From JACQSR01 sp042577505 (GTDB lineage: Archaea; Nanobdellota; Nanobdellia; Woesearchaeales; JACQSR01), in contig JBHPEA010000032.1 of NCBI GenBank assembly GCA_042577505.1, forward strand, positions 1 through 16,934: DNA of 16,934 nucleotides, in the 5' to 3' direction. Positions 6,071-12,803 of this stretch are shown piece after piece. The translations under genes and the position numbers were made by a program. Numbering within the stretch: the stretch's first letter is position 1; each line of letters opens with the position of its first letter. Below the pieces are notes generated by a model. That model was not told the origin of the DNA, ran no database searches, and saw only the letters and a program-made list of their open reading frames with translations.

Positions 6071-6158
6071 GGGCCCGTAGCATAGCCTGGATAGTGCGAT
6101 CGGCTTCGGTTTACTAAGAAGCTACCGATTGACGGGGGTTCGAATCCTCCCGGGCTCA
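6071..6158 (+). tRNA. tRNA-Arg (anticodon UCG) with a 14-base intron
   Basis: Acceptor arms GGGCCCG (6071-6077) and CGGGCTC (6151-6157) pair with one G-U, leaving discriminator A6158 and no encoded CCA. The D stem is GCAT/GTGC. The T arm is GGGGG-TTCGAAT-CCTCC (6134-6150). The anticodon stem ATCGG (6099-6103) pairs with CCGAT (6125-6129), but 21 bases lie between. Removing 6110-6123 (TTTACTAAGAAGCT) leaves the loop CTTCGGA with anticodon TCG at 6106-6108. The exon/intron border folds as a bulge-helix-bulge: CTTC (6104-6107) pairs with GAAG (6118-6121), with three-base bulges GGT and CTA. Cutting after the second base of each bulge gives the canonical 37/38 intron. The last three bases coincide with the stop codon of the convergent glycosyltransferase gene. 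Confidence 0.9.
6110..6123 (+). other. tRNA intron (archaeal bulge-helix-bulge type)
   Basis: Fourteen bases at position 37/38 of tRNA-Arg, bounded by GG|T and CT|A within the two 3-base bulges. The intron itself can form only a minimal TT/AA inner pairing around ACT, so it is close to the shortest form the archaeal splicing endonuclease can use. Confidence 0.85.
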
Positions 6159-7871
6159 TTCTTTGAGAATATATGCATAACCATATTTAGGGAGTTGGTG
6201 TACTTCTGCTCCGTGTTTTACCATTTCTTCTGTGTAAGGTTTAACATAATTATGATATCTAAGATATGTGTTGGTACCACAACCATGGCCTTCTTCGAAG
6301 ATGAATGATGCGAAAACGCAATTAATTCTGTTGAATCTTAACCCCTCATAGGTACTGTTTGTGAGGTTTCCAAAGGGGGGTATTTCCCAAACATCATACA
6401 ATTTGTTTAAATCAATGTCTGTATATGCTCCAATAAACCTATGTTCTAAAGACATTACACCATGGCACTTTGGCAATATTGCATTTATTGTTTCATAGTT
6501 TGATTTTGGAGAGAAATAGTTAGATTCTAACAAGTGTAATTCATTATCCTCAACACTATCAACTATGTTGGATCCAATTCGTGTCCAATTTTCTAAACCG
6601 TTGGAAAAAACCAACAATAATGTCAGAAACAAGAAGGGTAAAATGATAATTTTCTTTTTTGGCCATTTTAAATTTACCCAATTTCTAAGATTATCGAAAA
6701 TTAAGATGGTAAATAGTAAAATTATTGGTACAAAGGCAACAAGGTATCTTAGTTTTGAATGTACAAAAATTAGAAACACTGCATGCATTATGAAAGTGCC
6801 TATAATAAACACGATAAGATACTCATTATTTAATATCCTAAAATTGATTTTACTTCTAATGTAAAGAATGAAACTCAAGATAATCAAGATTATTAACAGT
6901 AGAACAAATAATCCCAAATTTATTGAAAAATTAGCTTTTATGAAATCAATAATTTCTTGTGAGTTAGCAAAGGGTGAGAATATAGTTAATTGAAGAAGTT
7001 GATGGGGTATGAATTTGAAATTTTTAAAATATTGAGTTATTACAAATTGAGGATTTGCTTTTATTGCATCAAAAATATTGTCTGCGCCATCAAACAATTC
7101 TTGATTAGTAAAATAATGGTCATGAAATTTACATGTTCCATATTTTTGAAGAATATAATTCCAATTGTAGTTATGAATTACACCTCCTTCAGAAAGTGAT
7201 TTTCCGTCATAAGGAAACCATGTCATAGTTGAAATGTCTGCATTATTCCATTGGTGGTTAGTTTGATTTATTGAGAAAAGGAGATATAGAGAGAGTATTA
7301 TTAGGACAGGCCAATATTTGAAAATTGGTCTTATATTTATTTTTGAATTTTTTATTAATTTAAAAACATCCCAAGCTAAAAATAAGATAAGCAAGATAAA
7401 ATATGTCCCTCTAAATAAAGCAGCAATCCCAAGAAATGTGTAAAATATTGCATTCCAAAAATGTCCTTTTCTTGTTATCTTTATGTGTAATCCTAATAGA
7501 CTAAATGCAAGTGCGAGCATTTGGACAGGGGGTTCTGCAGTATAAAAGAAAGGAAGCCATATTAAAGCGGCGAGGGTTGAATAATAAGGTCCAATATATT
7601 TTCTAAAGAATATAACTATAGAACTTGTTAAAACTAATGAGGTTATGATATACTCAATAATTACTGAATTTGGATATCCTATCCAGCTAAATAAACCAAT
7701 ATAGGATACATACAAAGGGCTACGGCCCATTAATGTAAAGTCTCCTGTTTCTGCTTGAATTTTTGAGAAAACCCAGTATATTGGAGCCTCTCCATGTTCA
7801 TGGGGAAAGAAAAGAGATAGAGATATTCCCAGAATTAATATTATTACTACAATTATTGTCGCTTTTTTAAT
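6156..7871 (-). CDS. GT-C type membrane glycosyltransferase (GT39/PMT-like), probably with a non-ATG start
   Basis: A polytopic membrane protein of about 571 residues has many hydrophobic helices followed by a soluble C-terminal region of about 140 residues. GT-C enzymes move sugars from polyprenyl-phosphate donors outside the membrane. Upstream of the first ATG (7730) the frame stays open to 7892 and encodes KKATIIVVIILILGISLSL, a first helix, then FFPHEHGEAPIYW, an acidic first loop as expected of GT-C catalytic sites. The later RGTYF and HSKLRYL (resembling H-x-x-RY/RF) segments also fit the family. No ATG, GTG or TTG precedes this helix in frame; AAGGGGTGTA (a Shine-Dalgarno like that of thyA) sits just before ATC (7874) and ATT (7871). 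An ATT start is annotated. It follows the membrane protein at 8471-7926 by 54 bases, likely one operon. Confidence 0.75.
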   Translation of the reverse strand: MKKATIIVVIILILGISLSLFFPHEHGEAPIYWVFSKIQAETGDFTLMGRSPLYVSYIGLFSWIGYPNSVIIEYIITSLVLTSSIVIFFRKYIGPYYSTLAALIWLPFFYTAEPPVQMLALAFSLLGLHIKITRKGHFWNAIFYTFLGIAALFRGTYFILLILFLAWDVFKLIKNSKINIRPIFKYWPVLIILSLYLLFSINQTNHQWNNADISTMTWFPYDGKSLSEGGVIHNYNWNYILQKYGTCKFHDHYFTNQELFDGADNIFDAIKANPQFVITQYFKNFKFIPHQLLQLTIFSPFANSQEIIDFIKANFSINLGLFVLLLIILIILSFILYIRSKINFRILNNEYLIVFIIGTFIMHAVFLIFVHSKLRYLVAFVPIILLFTILIFDNLRNWVNLKWPKKKIIILPFLFLTLLLVFSNGLENWTRIGSNIVDSVEDNELHLLESNYFSPKSNYETINAILPKCHGVMSLEHRFIGAYTDIDLNKLYDVWEIPPFGNLTNSTYEGLRFNRINCVFASFIFEEGHGCGTNTYLRYHNYVKPYTEEMVKHGAEVHQLPKYGYAYILKE

Positions 7872-7925
7872 GATAATTACACCCCTTTGTCAATTAAAAC
7901 AAGTAAAGAAGCGGAGTCGAGGTGA

Positions 7926-8471
7926 TTATTTATATTTTTCTAATCCTTTTTTCTTTAATCCGTGGATTCCCAGAGCTAGAATTCCTCCTAATATTGCAGT
8001 ATAGAATTGAAACAAACCCATTGTTGTTGTAAAAATTGGTGGTAAAATATCTAATTTCACTAATACTAACGCAATTATGAATAAAAATGCAGTTTTCATT
8101 GCTGCTCCAATTAGTAATGTAAGCCATTTATTTAATTTTAATTGAAGATTAAATTTCTTAAACGCGAATACTAAGATAAAATTTCCAATCCATATGAATG
8201 GAACCATGTAGAGGAGAAATATTGTAAAAGGACCAAAGATGGCTCCTTTCGATAAGACACCTATGCTTGGAAGTATTATCACAGGCAATAACTTATGGGA
8301 TTTTAAATTTAATGAGCCTAAAATCAATGAAGCGTTGACTAATGTGCCAACTAACAATTGAGGGTGCCCCATTAAAAAAGGTATAAAGAAACAAACTGAG
8401 GAATACACAACCATCTCTACATTCTCTTGGATATTGGATATATCGTATTCTTGTTTGTATAAAGATTCCAT
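7926..8471 (-). CDS. Small polytopic membrane protein divergent from the hydrogenase operon
   Basis: The 181-residue product has about five to six membrane helices. Its conserved-looking core is PFLMGHPQLLVGTLVNASLI (31-50), then LPVIILPSIGVLSKGAIFGP and LLYMVPFIWIGNFILVFAF. This layout resembles S-component-like membrane proteins of ECF transporters, and I recall similar small proteins in uncultivated bacteria that carry the label iron hydrogenase without having any hydrogenase motif. No Cys, His or acidic cluster suggests a metal site. The ATG at 8471 lies 26 bases after a TATA box (8493-8501), so it is leaderless. It is transcribed away from hydCBA across a 92-base spacer, so a role linked to H2 metabolism, such as transport or membrane anchoring, is possible but unproven. 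Confidence 0.65.
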   Translation of the reverse strand: MESLYKQEYDISNIQENVEMVVYSSVCFFIPFLMGHPQLLVGTLVNASLILGSLNLKSHKLLPVIILPSIGVLSKGAIFGPFTIFLLYMVPFIWIGNFILVFAFKKFNLQLKLNKWLTLLIGAAMKTAFLFIIALVLVKLDILPPIFTTTMGLFQFYTAILGGILALGIHGLKKKGLEKYK

Positions 8472-8492
8472 TTGTTGGCAATAGAATCGATC

Positions 8493-8559
8493 CTATAAAA
8501 ACTTTTGTAATTGACAAACTTTATATAATAAGATTGTATTGAAAAAATAATAAGAGGTG
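8493..8559. promoter_or_regulatory. Divergent promoter region of hydCBA and the membrane-protein gene
   Basis: Minus-strand TATA TTTTTATAG (8493-8501) and plus-strand TATA TTTATATA (8520-8527) face away from each other. Between them lies the 15-bp inverted repeat TTTGT-AATTG-ACAAA (8504-8518), well placed for a regulator controlling both directions. The plus-strand start is predicted near 8549, giving a 14-base leader with Shine-Dalgarno GAGGTG at 8554-8559, four bases before the hydC ATG. Confidence 0.6.
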
Positions 8560-8563
8560 GAAC

Positions 8564-9001
8564 ATGGGAAAGGTTTTATTGAATGTTTTAAGAGAAGCTC
8601 AGGATAAGCATGGATATCTTTCTGAGTATGTGCTTAAGCAAATTAGTATTGAACAAAATGTTCCAATTGCTCGACTTTATGGGATGGCTACCTTCTATAC
8701 AATGTTAAGGATCAAACCACAGGGTAAATATGTGATTGAGATTTGTGGTTCACCTTCTTGTGTATTAAACAACGGAGTGACTTTAGAGAAATTTCTTGAG
8801 AAGCAGTTAAGAATTAAAATTGGAGAGACAACTAAAGATGGATTATTTTCTTTGTATAAAGTATCATGTATTGGATGTTGTGACGAAGCGCCTGCTGCTT
8901 TAATTAATGGTAGACCTCGTAAAAATTTAACAGTTCAGAATATTAAAGAATTGATTATAGAGTTAAGAAAAAATGCAAATACTAAGAGAAACAAAACTTG
9001 A
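8564..9001 (+). CDS. hydC: NuoE/HydC-like [2Fe-2S] subunit of the hydrogenase complex
   Basis: The 145-residue protein has a short helical N-domain (PIARLYGMATFYTMLRIKPQ is the usual NuoE junction) and a thioredoxin-like ferredoxin domain. Four cysteines bind a [2Fe-2S] cluster: Cys61 and Cys66 (CGSPSC) and Cys102 and Cys106 (CIGCCDEAP). In complex I and HydABC enzymes this subunit sits beside the NADH/FMN subunit. Length is close to the standard form. It is the first gene of a three-gene operon and overlaps hydB by 29 bases. It has its own TATA box and Shine-Dalgarno. The symbol follows the trimeric hydrogenase naming; nuoE and hndA are equivalent names. Confidence 0.93.
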   Translation: MGKVLLNVLREAQDKHGYLSEYVLKQISIEQNVPIARLYGMATFYTMLRIKPQGKYVIEICGSPSCVLNNGVTLEKFLEKQLRIKIGETTKDGLFSLYKVSCIGCCDEAPAALINGRPRKNLTVQNIKELIIELRKNANTKRNKT

Positions 9002-10091
9002 AGCTCTGAAAAAAGCTAGGAAGCTTGGACAAAAAGGAGTTTTAAAGATTTTGGAAAAGAAGGCATTGGTTGGAAGAGGCGGTGCAGGTTACCCTACTGC
9101 AAAAAAATGGAGAAAGGTAATTGAAACCAAATCTGATGAGAAATTTGTTATTTGTAATGCTGATGAAGGTGAACCTGGCACATTTAAGGATAAATTTATT
9201 CTAAAACACAATACAGAAACTATGATTGAAGGGTTGTTGATTACAGCTTTTACTGTAAAAGCAAAAAAATGCTTTATTTACCTAAGAGGTGAATATGATT
9301 TCTTAAGGAAGAAATTAAGGAAACAGATAGACGATGTTGTTAAAAGGTCTGGAATGAACATAGAGATCGAGATCGTAAGAGGCGCTGGCGCTTATATATG
9401 TGGAGAGTCCACAGCGATTATACAATCGATAATGGGATTTAGGGGTCAACCAACCTACAAACCTCCTTATCCAAGTGTAAGTGGATTATGGGGGAAACCT
9501 ACTGTAATTAATAATGTTGAAACTTTAACTTGTGTCGCTCAAGCAATTTTATACGATGATTGGGATCCTGATGTTAGGTTGTTTTCAATTTCTGGGAATA
9601 TAGATAATCCTGGAGTATATGAATTTAACCTTGGAGTTAAAATGTCTACAATTATTGATATTGCTCATCCTAAAAAGAAATTGAAAGCTATGTCTTTTGG
9701 TTGTTTTGGAGGGATCATGCCTATTGATGAAAATATGAGAATTACTCCAGACACTATCTGTAGAGAAGATTGTCATCATGGAGCTTATAGTATTATTTTT
9801 ATTGATGAGACAAATAATGTTGTTGATATTTCATACAGTATCGCTAAATTCTACGCATATGAATCATGTGGTAAATGCACTCCTTGTAGGGAAGGGACTA
9901 TTAGATTACTTAATTTGTTGAAGAAAGTTCGACAAAAAAAAGCAAAGAAACAAGATCTTGATTTAATGAAAGAATTTGCTGAACATATTCAAGAAACAAG
10001 TTTGTGTGGTTTAGGAAAAACGGCCGGGCAACACGTTATTACTTCACTCGAACATTTTCCTGAAGACTATAGGAATTATATGAAAAAATGA
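8973..10091 (+). CDS. hydB: NuoF/HydB-like FMN- and NADH-binding subunit, short form
   Basis: The 372-residue protein has the FMN-binding GRGGAGYPTAKKW (34-46) and CNADEGEPGTFKDKFIL (61-77), then GAGAYICGESTAI (137-149) and RGQPTYKPPYPSVSGLWG (157-174). A C-terminal [4Fe-4S] site follows: Cys299, Cys302 and Cys305 (CGKCTPC), plus Cys345. It oxidises or reduces NAD(H) and passes electrons to HydC and HydA. It has neither the N-terminal thioredoxin-like [2Fe-2S] domain nor the C-terminal two-cluster ferredoxin domain of bifurcating HydB proteins. Where many NuoF proteins have a glycine-rich GSGG segment, this one reads CHHGAYSIIF (267-276). The start overlaps hydC; no later ATG fits, because the FMN loop follows soon after. 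The stop overlaps hydA as ATGA. Confidence 0.92.
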   Translation: MQILRETKLEALKKARKLGQKGVLKILEKKALVGRGGAGYPTAKKWRKVIETKSDEKFVICNADEGEPGTFKDKFILKHNTETMIEGLLITAFTVKAKKCFIYLRGEYDFLRKKLRKQIDDVVKRSGMNIEIEIVRGAGAYICGESTAIIQSIMGFRGQPTYKPPYPSVSGLWGKPTVINNVETLTCVAQAILYDDWDPDVRLFSISGNIDNPGVYEFNLGVKMSTIIDIAHPKKKLKAMSFGCFGGIMPIDENMRITPDTICREDCHHGAYSIIFIDETNNVVDISYSIAKFYAYESCGKCTPCREGTIRLLNLLKKVRQKKAKKQDLDLMKEFAEHIQETSLCGLGKTAGQHVITSLEHFPEDYRNYMKK

Positions 10092-11755
10092 AAATAGATA
10101 TTGATGGAAAAAAGGTTGTTGTAAAGGGAGATAAGACTATTTGGCATATTTGTGATGAGATTGGAATTAAAATCCCCACTTTGTGTTATCATAAAAGTCT
10201 ATTTCCTGAAGCTAGATGTAGAATTTGTTTAGTGGAGATGGATGGAAAGTTGGTAACTTCTTGTTCTACAAAACCTCGTGATGGATGCAACATTGTGACA
10301 AAATCTGAAAAGATCAAGAAAGCCAGGAGAAGAAATTTAGAGTTGATGACGCCACATGCTCCAACATGTGACATTGATGATGATTTTGAGGTTTGTAAAA
10401 TTTATAATGAAGTCGGTATGTCAAACACTAGGTTTGAGAAGATTAAAGACTATAAACCAGATTTAGGTGCTTCTGTTGTAAGAAATAATAATATCTGTAT
10501 TAATTGTGGGAGATGTGTAAATGTTTGCGCTGATATTCAAGGAGTTCATGCTATTGATTTTGCTAGTAGGGCCCATAATGAACATGTGACCCCTTATTCT
10601 GAGAAACGTTTGGCTGAAATTGCTTGTATAAGGTGTGGACAATGTATTATGAATTGTCCTGTTGGAGCGATTCGTGAGAGATCACATTTGGATGAAGTTC
10701 AGAAAGCATTAGATAATCCCAAGAAACATGTAGTTGTACAGACAGCTCCTTCGATAAGGGCTGCCTTAGGTGAATTGTTTGGGATGGAGGCTGGAACTTT
10801 AGTAACTGGGAAGATGGTTACTGCACTAAAGAAATGTGGATTTGATAAAGTGTTTGATGTGAATTTAGGTGCTGACATGACTATTATGGAAGAAGCTTCT
10901 GAGTTATTGAAGAGATTAAAAAACAAAGGGCCATTTCCAATGATCACAACTTGTTGTCCTGCTTGGATTTTAATGATGGAGTTCTTTTTTCACGATCTGT
11001 TACCTAATATGTCAACGTGTAAAAGTCCTCATGAAATGTTGGGGATGTTAACAAAGACATATTATGCTGAAAAGTCAGGAGTTAGTAGAGATGACATTGT
11101 AGTGGTAAGTATTATGCCTTGCACAGCAAAGAAGTTTGAAAGTACACGACCTGAATTAGAAAGTGCAGTTGATTATGTTCTGACAACAAGGGAACTTGGA
11201 AGGTTGATCAAAAGGAACAATATCAAATTTACCAAATTAAAGGATAGTGATTTTGATCCGACGCTTGGGCTTTCTTCTGGAGCTGGTGCAATGTTTGGTG
11301 CAACAGGTGGTGTTATGGAAGCTGCTTTGCGTACTGCATGTGATTTTGCTACTGGGAAGCATTTGAAGAAACTCGAGTATAAAGAAATTAGGGGTATGAA
11401 GGGTATTAAGGAAGGTTCCATCACTATCAAAGGTAAAAAAATAAAATATGCTGCCGCACACGGTGGAGCAAATATTAGAGAATTATTGAAAAATAAAGAT
11501 AAATACCATTTTATTGAGATGATGGCATGTCCTGGTGGTTGCATTGGAGGTGGCGGCCAACCAATTTATATTGATCCTGATGTATTAGCAAAAAGAACGC
11601 AAGCCATTTATCAAGCTGATAGGAAACTACCAATAAGGAAATGTCATGAGAACCCAATTGTTAAAGAAATCTATAATAAATATCTCGATAAACCTCTTAG
11701 CGAGAAAGCTGAAAAACTGTTGCATACTTCTTATACAATGAGAGATAGGTTTTAA
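10088..11755 (+). CDS. hydA: [FeFe]-hydrogenase catalytic subunit
   Basis: The 555-residue protein makes or oxidises H2. In order: an N-terminal [2Fe-2S] domain (Cys33, Cys44, Cys47, Cys59); a His-ligated cluster region with His90, Cys94 and Cys103 but Asp97 where the second Cys is usual; two [4Fe-4S] sites (Cys137/140/143/147 and Cys180/183/186/190); then the H-cluster domain. Its motifs are TTCCPAW (287-293, usually TSCCP), MPCTAKKFE (343-351) and EMMACPGGCIGGGGQP (477-492), so ligands Cys290, Cys345, Cys481, Cys485 and proton-relay Cys289 remain. Glu269, Glu272 and Ser313 (KSP) fit the known proton path. The small-subunit tail (CHENPIVKEIYN to LLHTSY) closes the protein. Length is like clostridial CpI. 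The stop overlaps that of the convergent udg gene. Confidence 0.97.
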   Translation: MKIDIDGKKVVVKGDKTIWHICDEIGIKIPTLCYHKSLFPEARCRICLVEMDGKLVTSCSTKPRDGCNIVTKSEKIKKARRRNLELMTPHAPTCDIDDDFEVCKIYNEVGMSNTRFEKIKDYKPDLGASVVRNNNICINCGRCVNVCADIQGVHAIDFASRAHNEHVTPYSEKRLAEIACIRCGQCIMNCPVGAIRERSHLDEVQKALDNPKKHVVVQTAPSIRAALGELFGMEAGTLVTGKMVTALKKCGFDKVFDVNLGADMTIMEEASELLKRLKNKGPFPMITTCCPAWILMMEFFFHDLLPNMSTCKSPHEMLGMLTKTYYAEKSGVSRDDIVVVSIMPCTAKKFESTRPELESAVDYVLTTRELGRLIKRNNIKFTKLKDSDFDPTLGLSSGAGAMFGATGGVMEAALRTACDFATGKHLKKLEYKEIRGMKGIKEGSITIKGKKIKYAAAHGGANIRELLKNKDKYHFIEMMACPGGCIGGGGQPIYIDPDVLAKRTQAIYQADRKLPIRKCHENPIVKEIYNKYLDKPLSEKAEKLLHTSYTMRDRF

Positions 11756-12345
11756 TTTAGAAGAGCTGGTATCTTTTTGAAATCGTTCCCTAGTTCTTCT
11801 CTAAGTCTTGGATTATAAAGTATCGCAGCTGGATGGTATAAAGGAAAAACTTTGAAATTTAAACCATCGATTGATTTATCAACAGGTTTTCCATGAAGAG
11901 AAGTGATTCCACCGATCTTTTTCATTCCTTCTACTTGAAAATCTGATAGAACAAATTTTGTAGCAAAATTTCCCATTGGAATGATTATTTTTGGTTTAAT
12001 TATCTTAATTTGTTCTATGAGGTAGGGTGTATGTCGTGCAATTTCTTCTTTTGTTGGATCTCTATTATCTGGAGGTCTGTACTTTAAGATGTTAGCGATG
12101 TAGATATCATTTAAGGATAAATTTATCTCGTGTAAAAACTTGTCTAATTCCCTCCCTGCTGCTCCAACAAAAGGAATCCCTTGAAGGTCTTCTTTAGCTC
12201 CCGGTGCTTCTCCGATGAATAAAATTTCAGTATTTGGATTTCCTTTTCCGAAAACTAGATTTGTTGCTGCATCCTTTAATGGGCAATTTAAATCGTTAAG
12301 AATTCCTTTTTTGCATTCTTCCAAAGCCGCTTCGTTATCGCTCAT
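11752..12345 (-). CDS. udg: Family-4-like uracil-DNA glycosylase lacking three iron-sulfur ligands
   Basis: The 197-residue protein matches family-4 uracil-DNA glycosylases: IGEAPGAKEDLQGIPFVGAA (44-63) is the water-activating/uracil motif, followed by RPPDNRDPTKEE (90-101), and YHPAAILYNP is the C-terminal catalytic loop. It removes uracil from DNA to start base-excision repair. Family 4 binds a [4Fe-4S] cluster with four cysteines. Aligning by eye, only Cys21 remains (NCPLK); the partner three residues before is Asp18, the Cys of KCRPP is Tyr89 (KYRPP), and the Cys before PYL is His105 (ARHTPYL). The cluster is therefore probably absent. It is the last gene of thyA-folA-udg, with its ATG overlapping the folA stop, and its own stop overlaps the hydA stop. 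Confidence 0.92.
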   Translation of the reverse strand: MSDNEAALEECKKGILNDLNCPLKDAATNLVFGKGNPNTEILFIGEAPGAKEDLQGIPFVGAAGRELDKFLHEINLSLNDIYIANILKYRPPDNRDPTKEEIARHTPYLIEQIKIIKPKIIIPMGNFATKFVLSDFQVEGMKKIGGITSLHGKPVDKSIDGLNFKVFPLYHPAAILYNPRLREELGNDFKKIPALLN

Positions 12346-12803
12346 TTTCTTTTGTAAACTACAAATTCAAATTCTTCGTGATCCTCTCTTTTTTCAACTT
12401 CCCAATCATCTTCGCTAAATTCTGGGAAAAAAGTATCTCCATCATAATCTTTTTTAATGTAGGAAAGGTACATCCTATCAGCTAAAGGTAAAGTTTCATT
12501 GTAAATATATGATCCCCCCATTACATAAATTGGAAGATTGTAAGATTTAGCTTTTTCAATTCCTTGTTCGACAGTTCTACATACATCTACATCAGTTCTT
12601 TCTTCAAGGGATTTTGAGATAACTATAGTGGGTCTTCCTGGAAGTGGTTTTTGTCCTATTGAATCGAAAGTCCGTCTTCCCATTAATGCCACACCGCCTT
12701 TTGTAATACTTCGGAAGTGTTCCATTTCTTCAGGAATATTCCAGGGAAGATCGTTATTTTTACCAATGACTCTATCTCTAGTCATTGCAGCTACAATTAT
12801 CAT
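12342..12803 (-). CDS. folA: Dihydrofolate reductase
   Basis: The 153-residue protein reduces dihydrofolate to tetrahydrofolate with NADPH, restoring the folate used up by ThyA. Family features are the start MIIVAAMTRDRVIGKNNDLP, Trp21 and PEEM with Glu26 in the place of the catalytic acid (Asp27 in E. coli), the NADPH loop MGRRTFDSIG (41-50), LPGRPTIVISKS, and the YVMGGSYIYNETL Gly-Gly segment. The length is that of typical bacterial and archaeal DHFR. Both ends overlap neighbours by ATGA: the start with the thyA stop, the stop with the udg start. Expression is therefore tied to thyA by translational coupling. Confidence 0.96.
   Translation of the reverse strand: MIIVAAMTRDRVIGKNNDLPWNIPEEMEHFRSITKGGVALMGRRTFDSIGQKPLPGRPTIVISKSLEERTDVDVCRTVEQGIEKAKSYNLPIYVMGGSYIYNETLPLADRMYLSYIKKDYDGDTFFPEFSEDDWEVEKREDHEEFEFVVYKRK

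Noticed and set aside
6104..6124. tRNA with an oversized loop or a pseudo-tRNA
   Set aside because: The 21-base interval folds exactly as a bulge-helix-bulge, so an intron explains it fully.
8504..8518. Rex or FNR/CRP binding site
   Set aside because: The arms resemble TTGT/ACAA, but the spacing (5 bases between) does not match the Rex consensus, and FNR/CRP arms differ. Only an unnamed operator can be claimed.
11173..11544. Minus-strand 123-codon frame inside hydA
   Set aside because: Antisense to the conserved H-cluster domain, with no start signals or recognisable domain.
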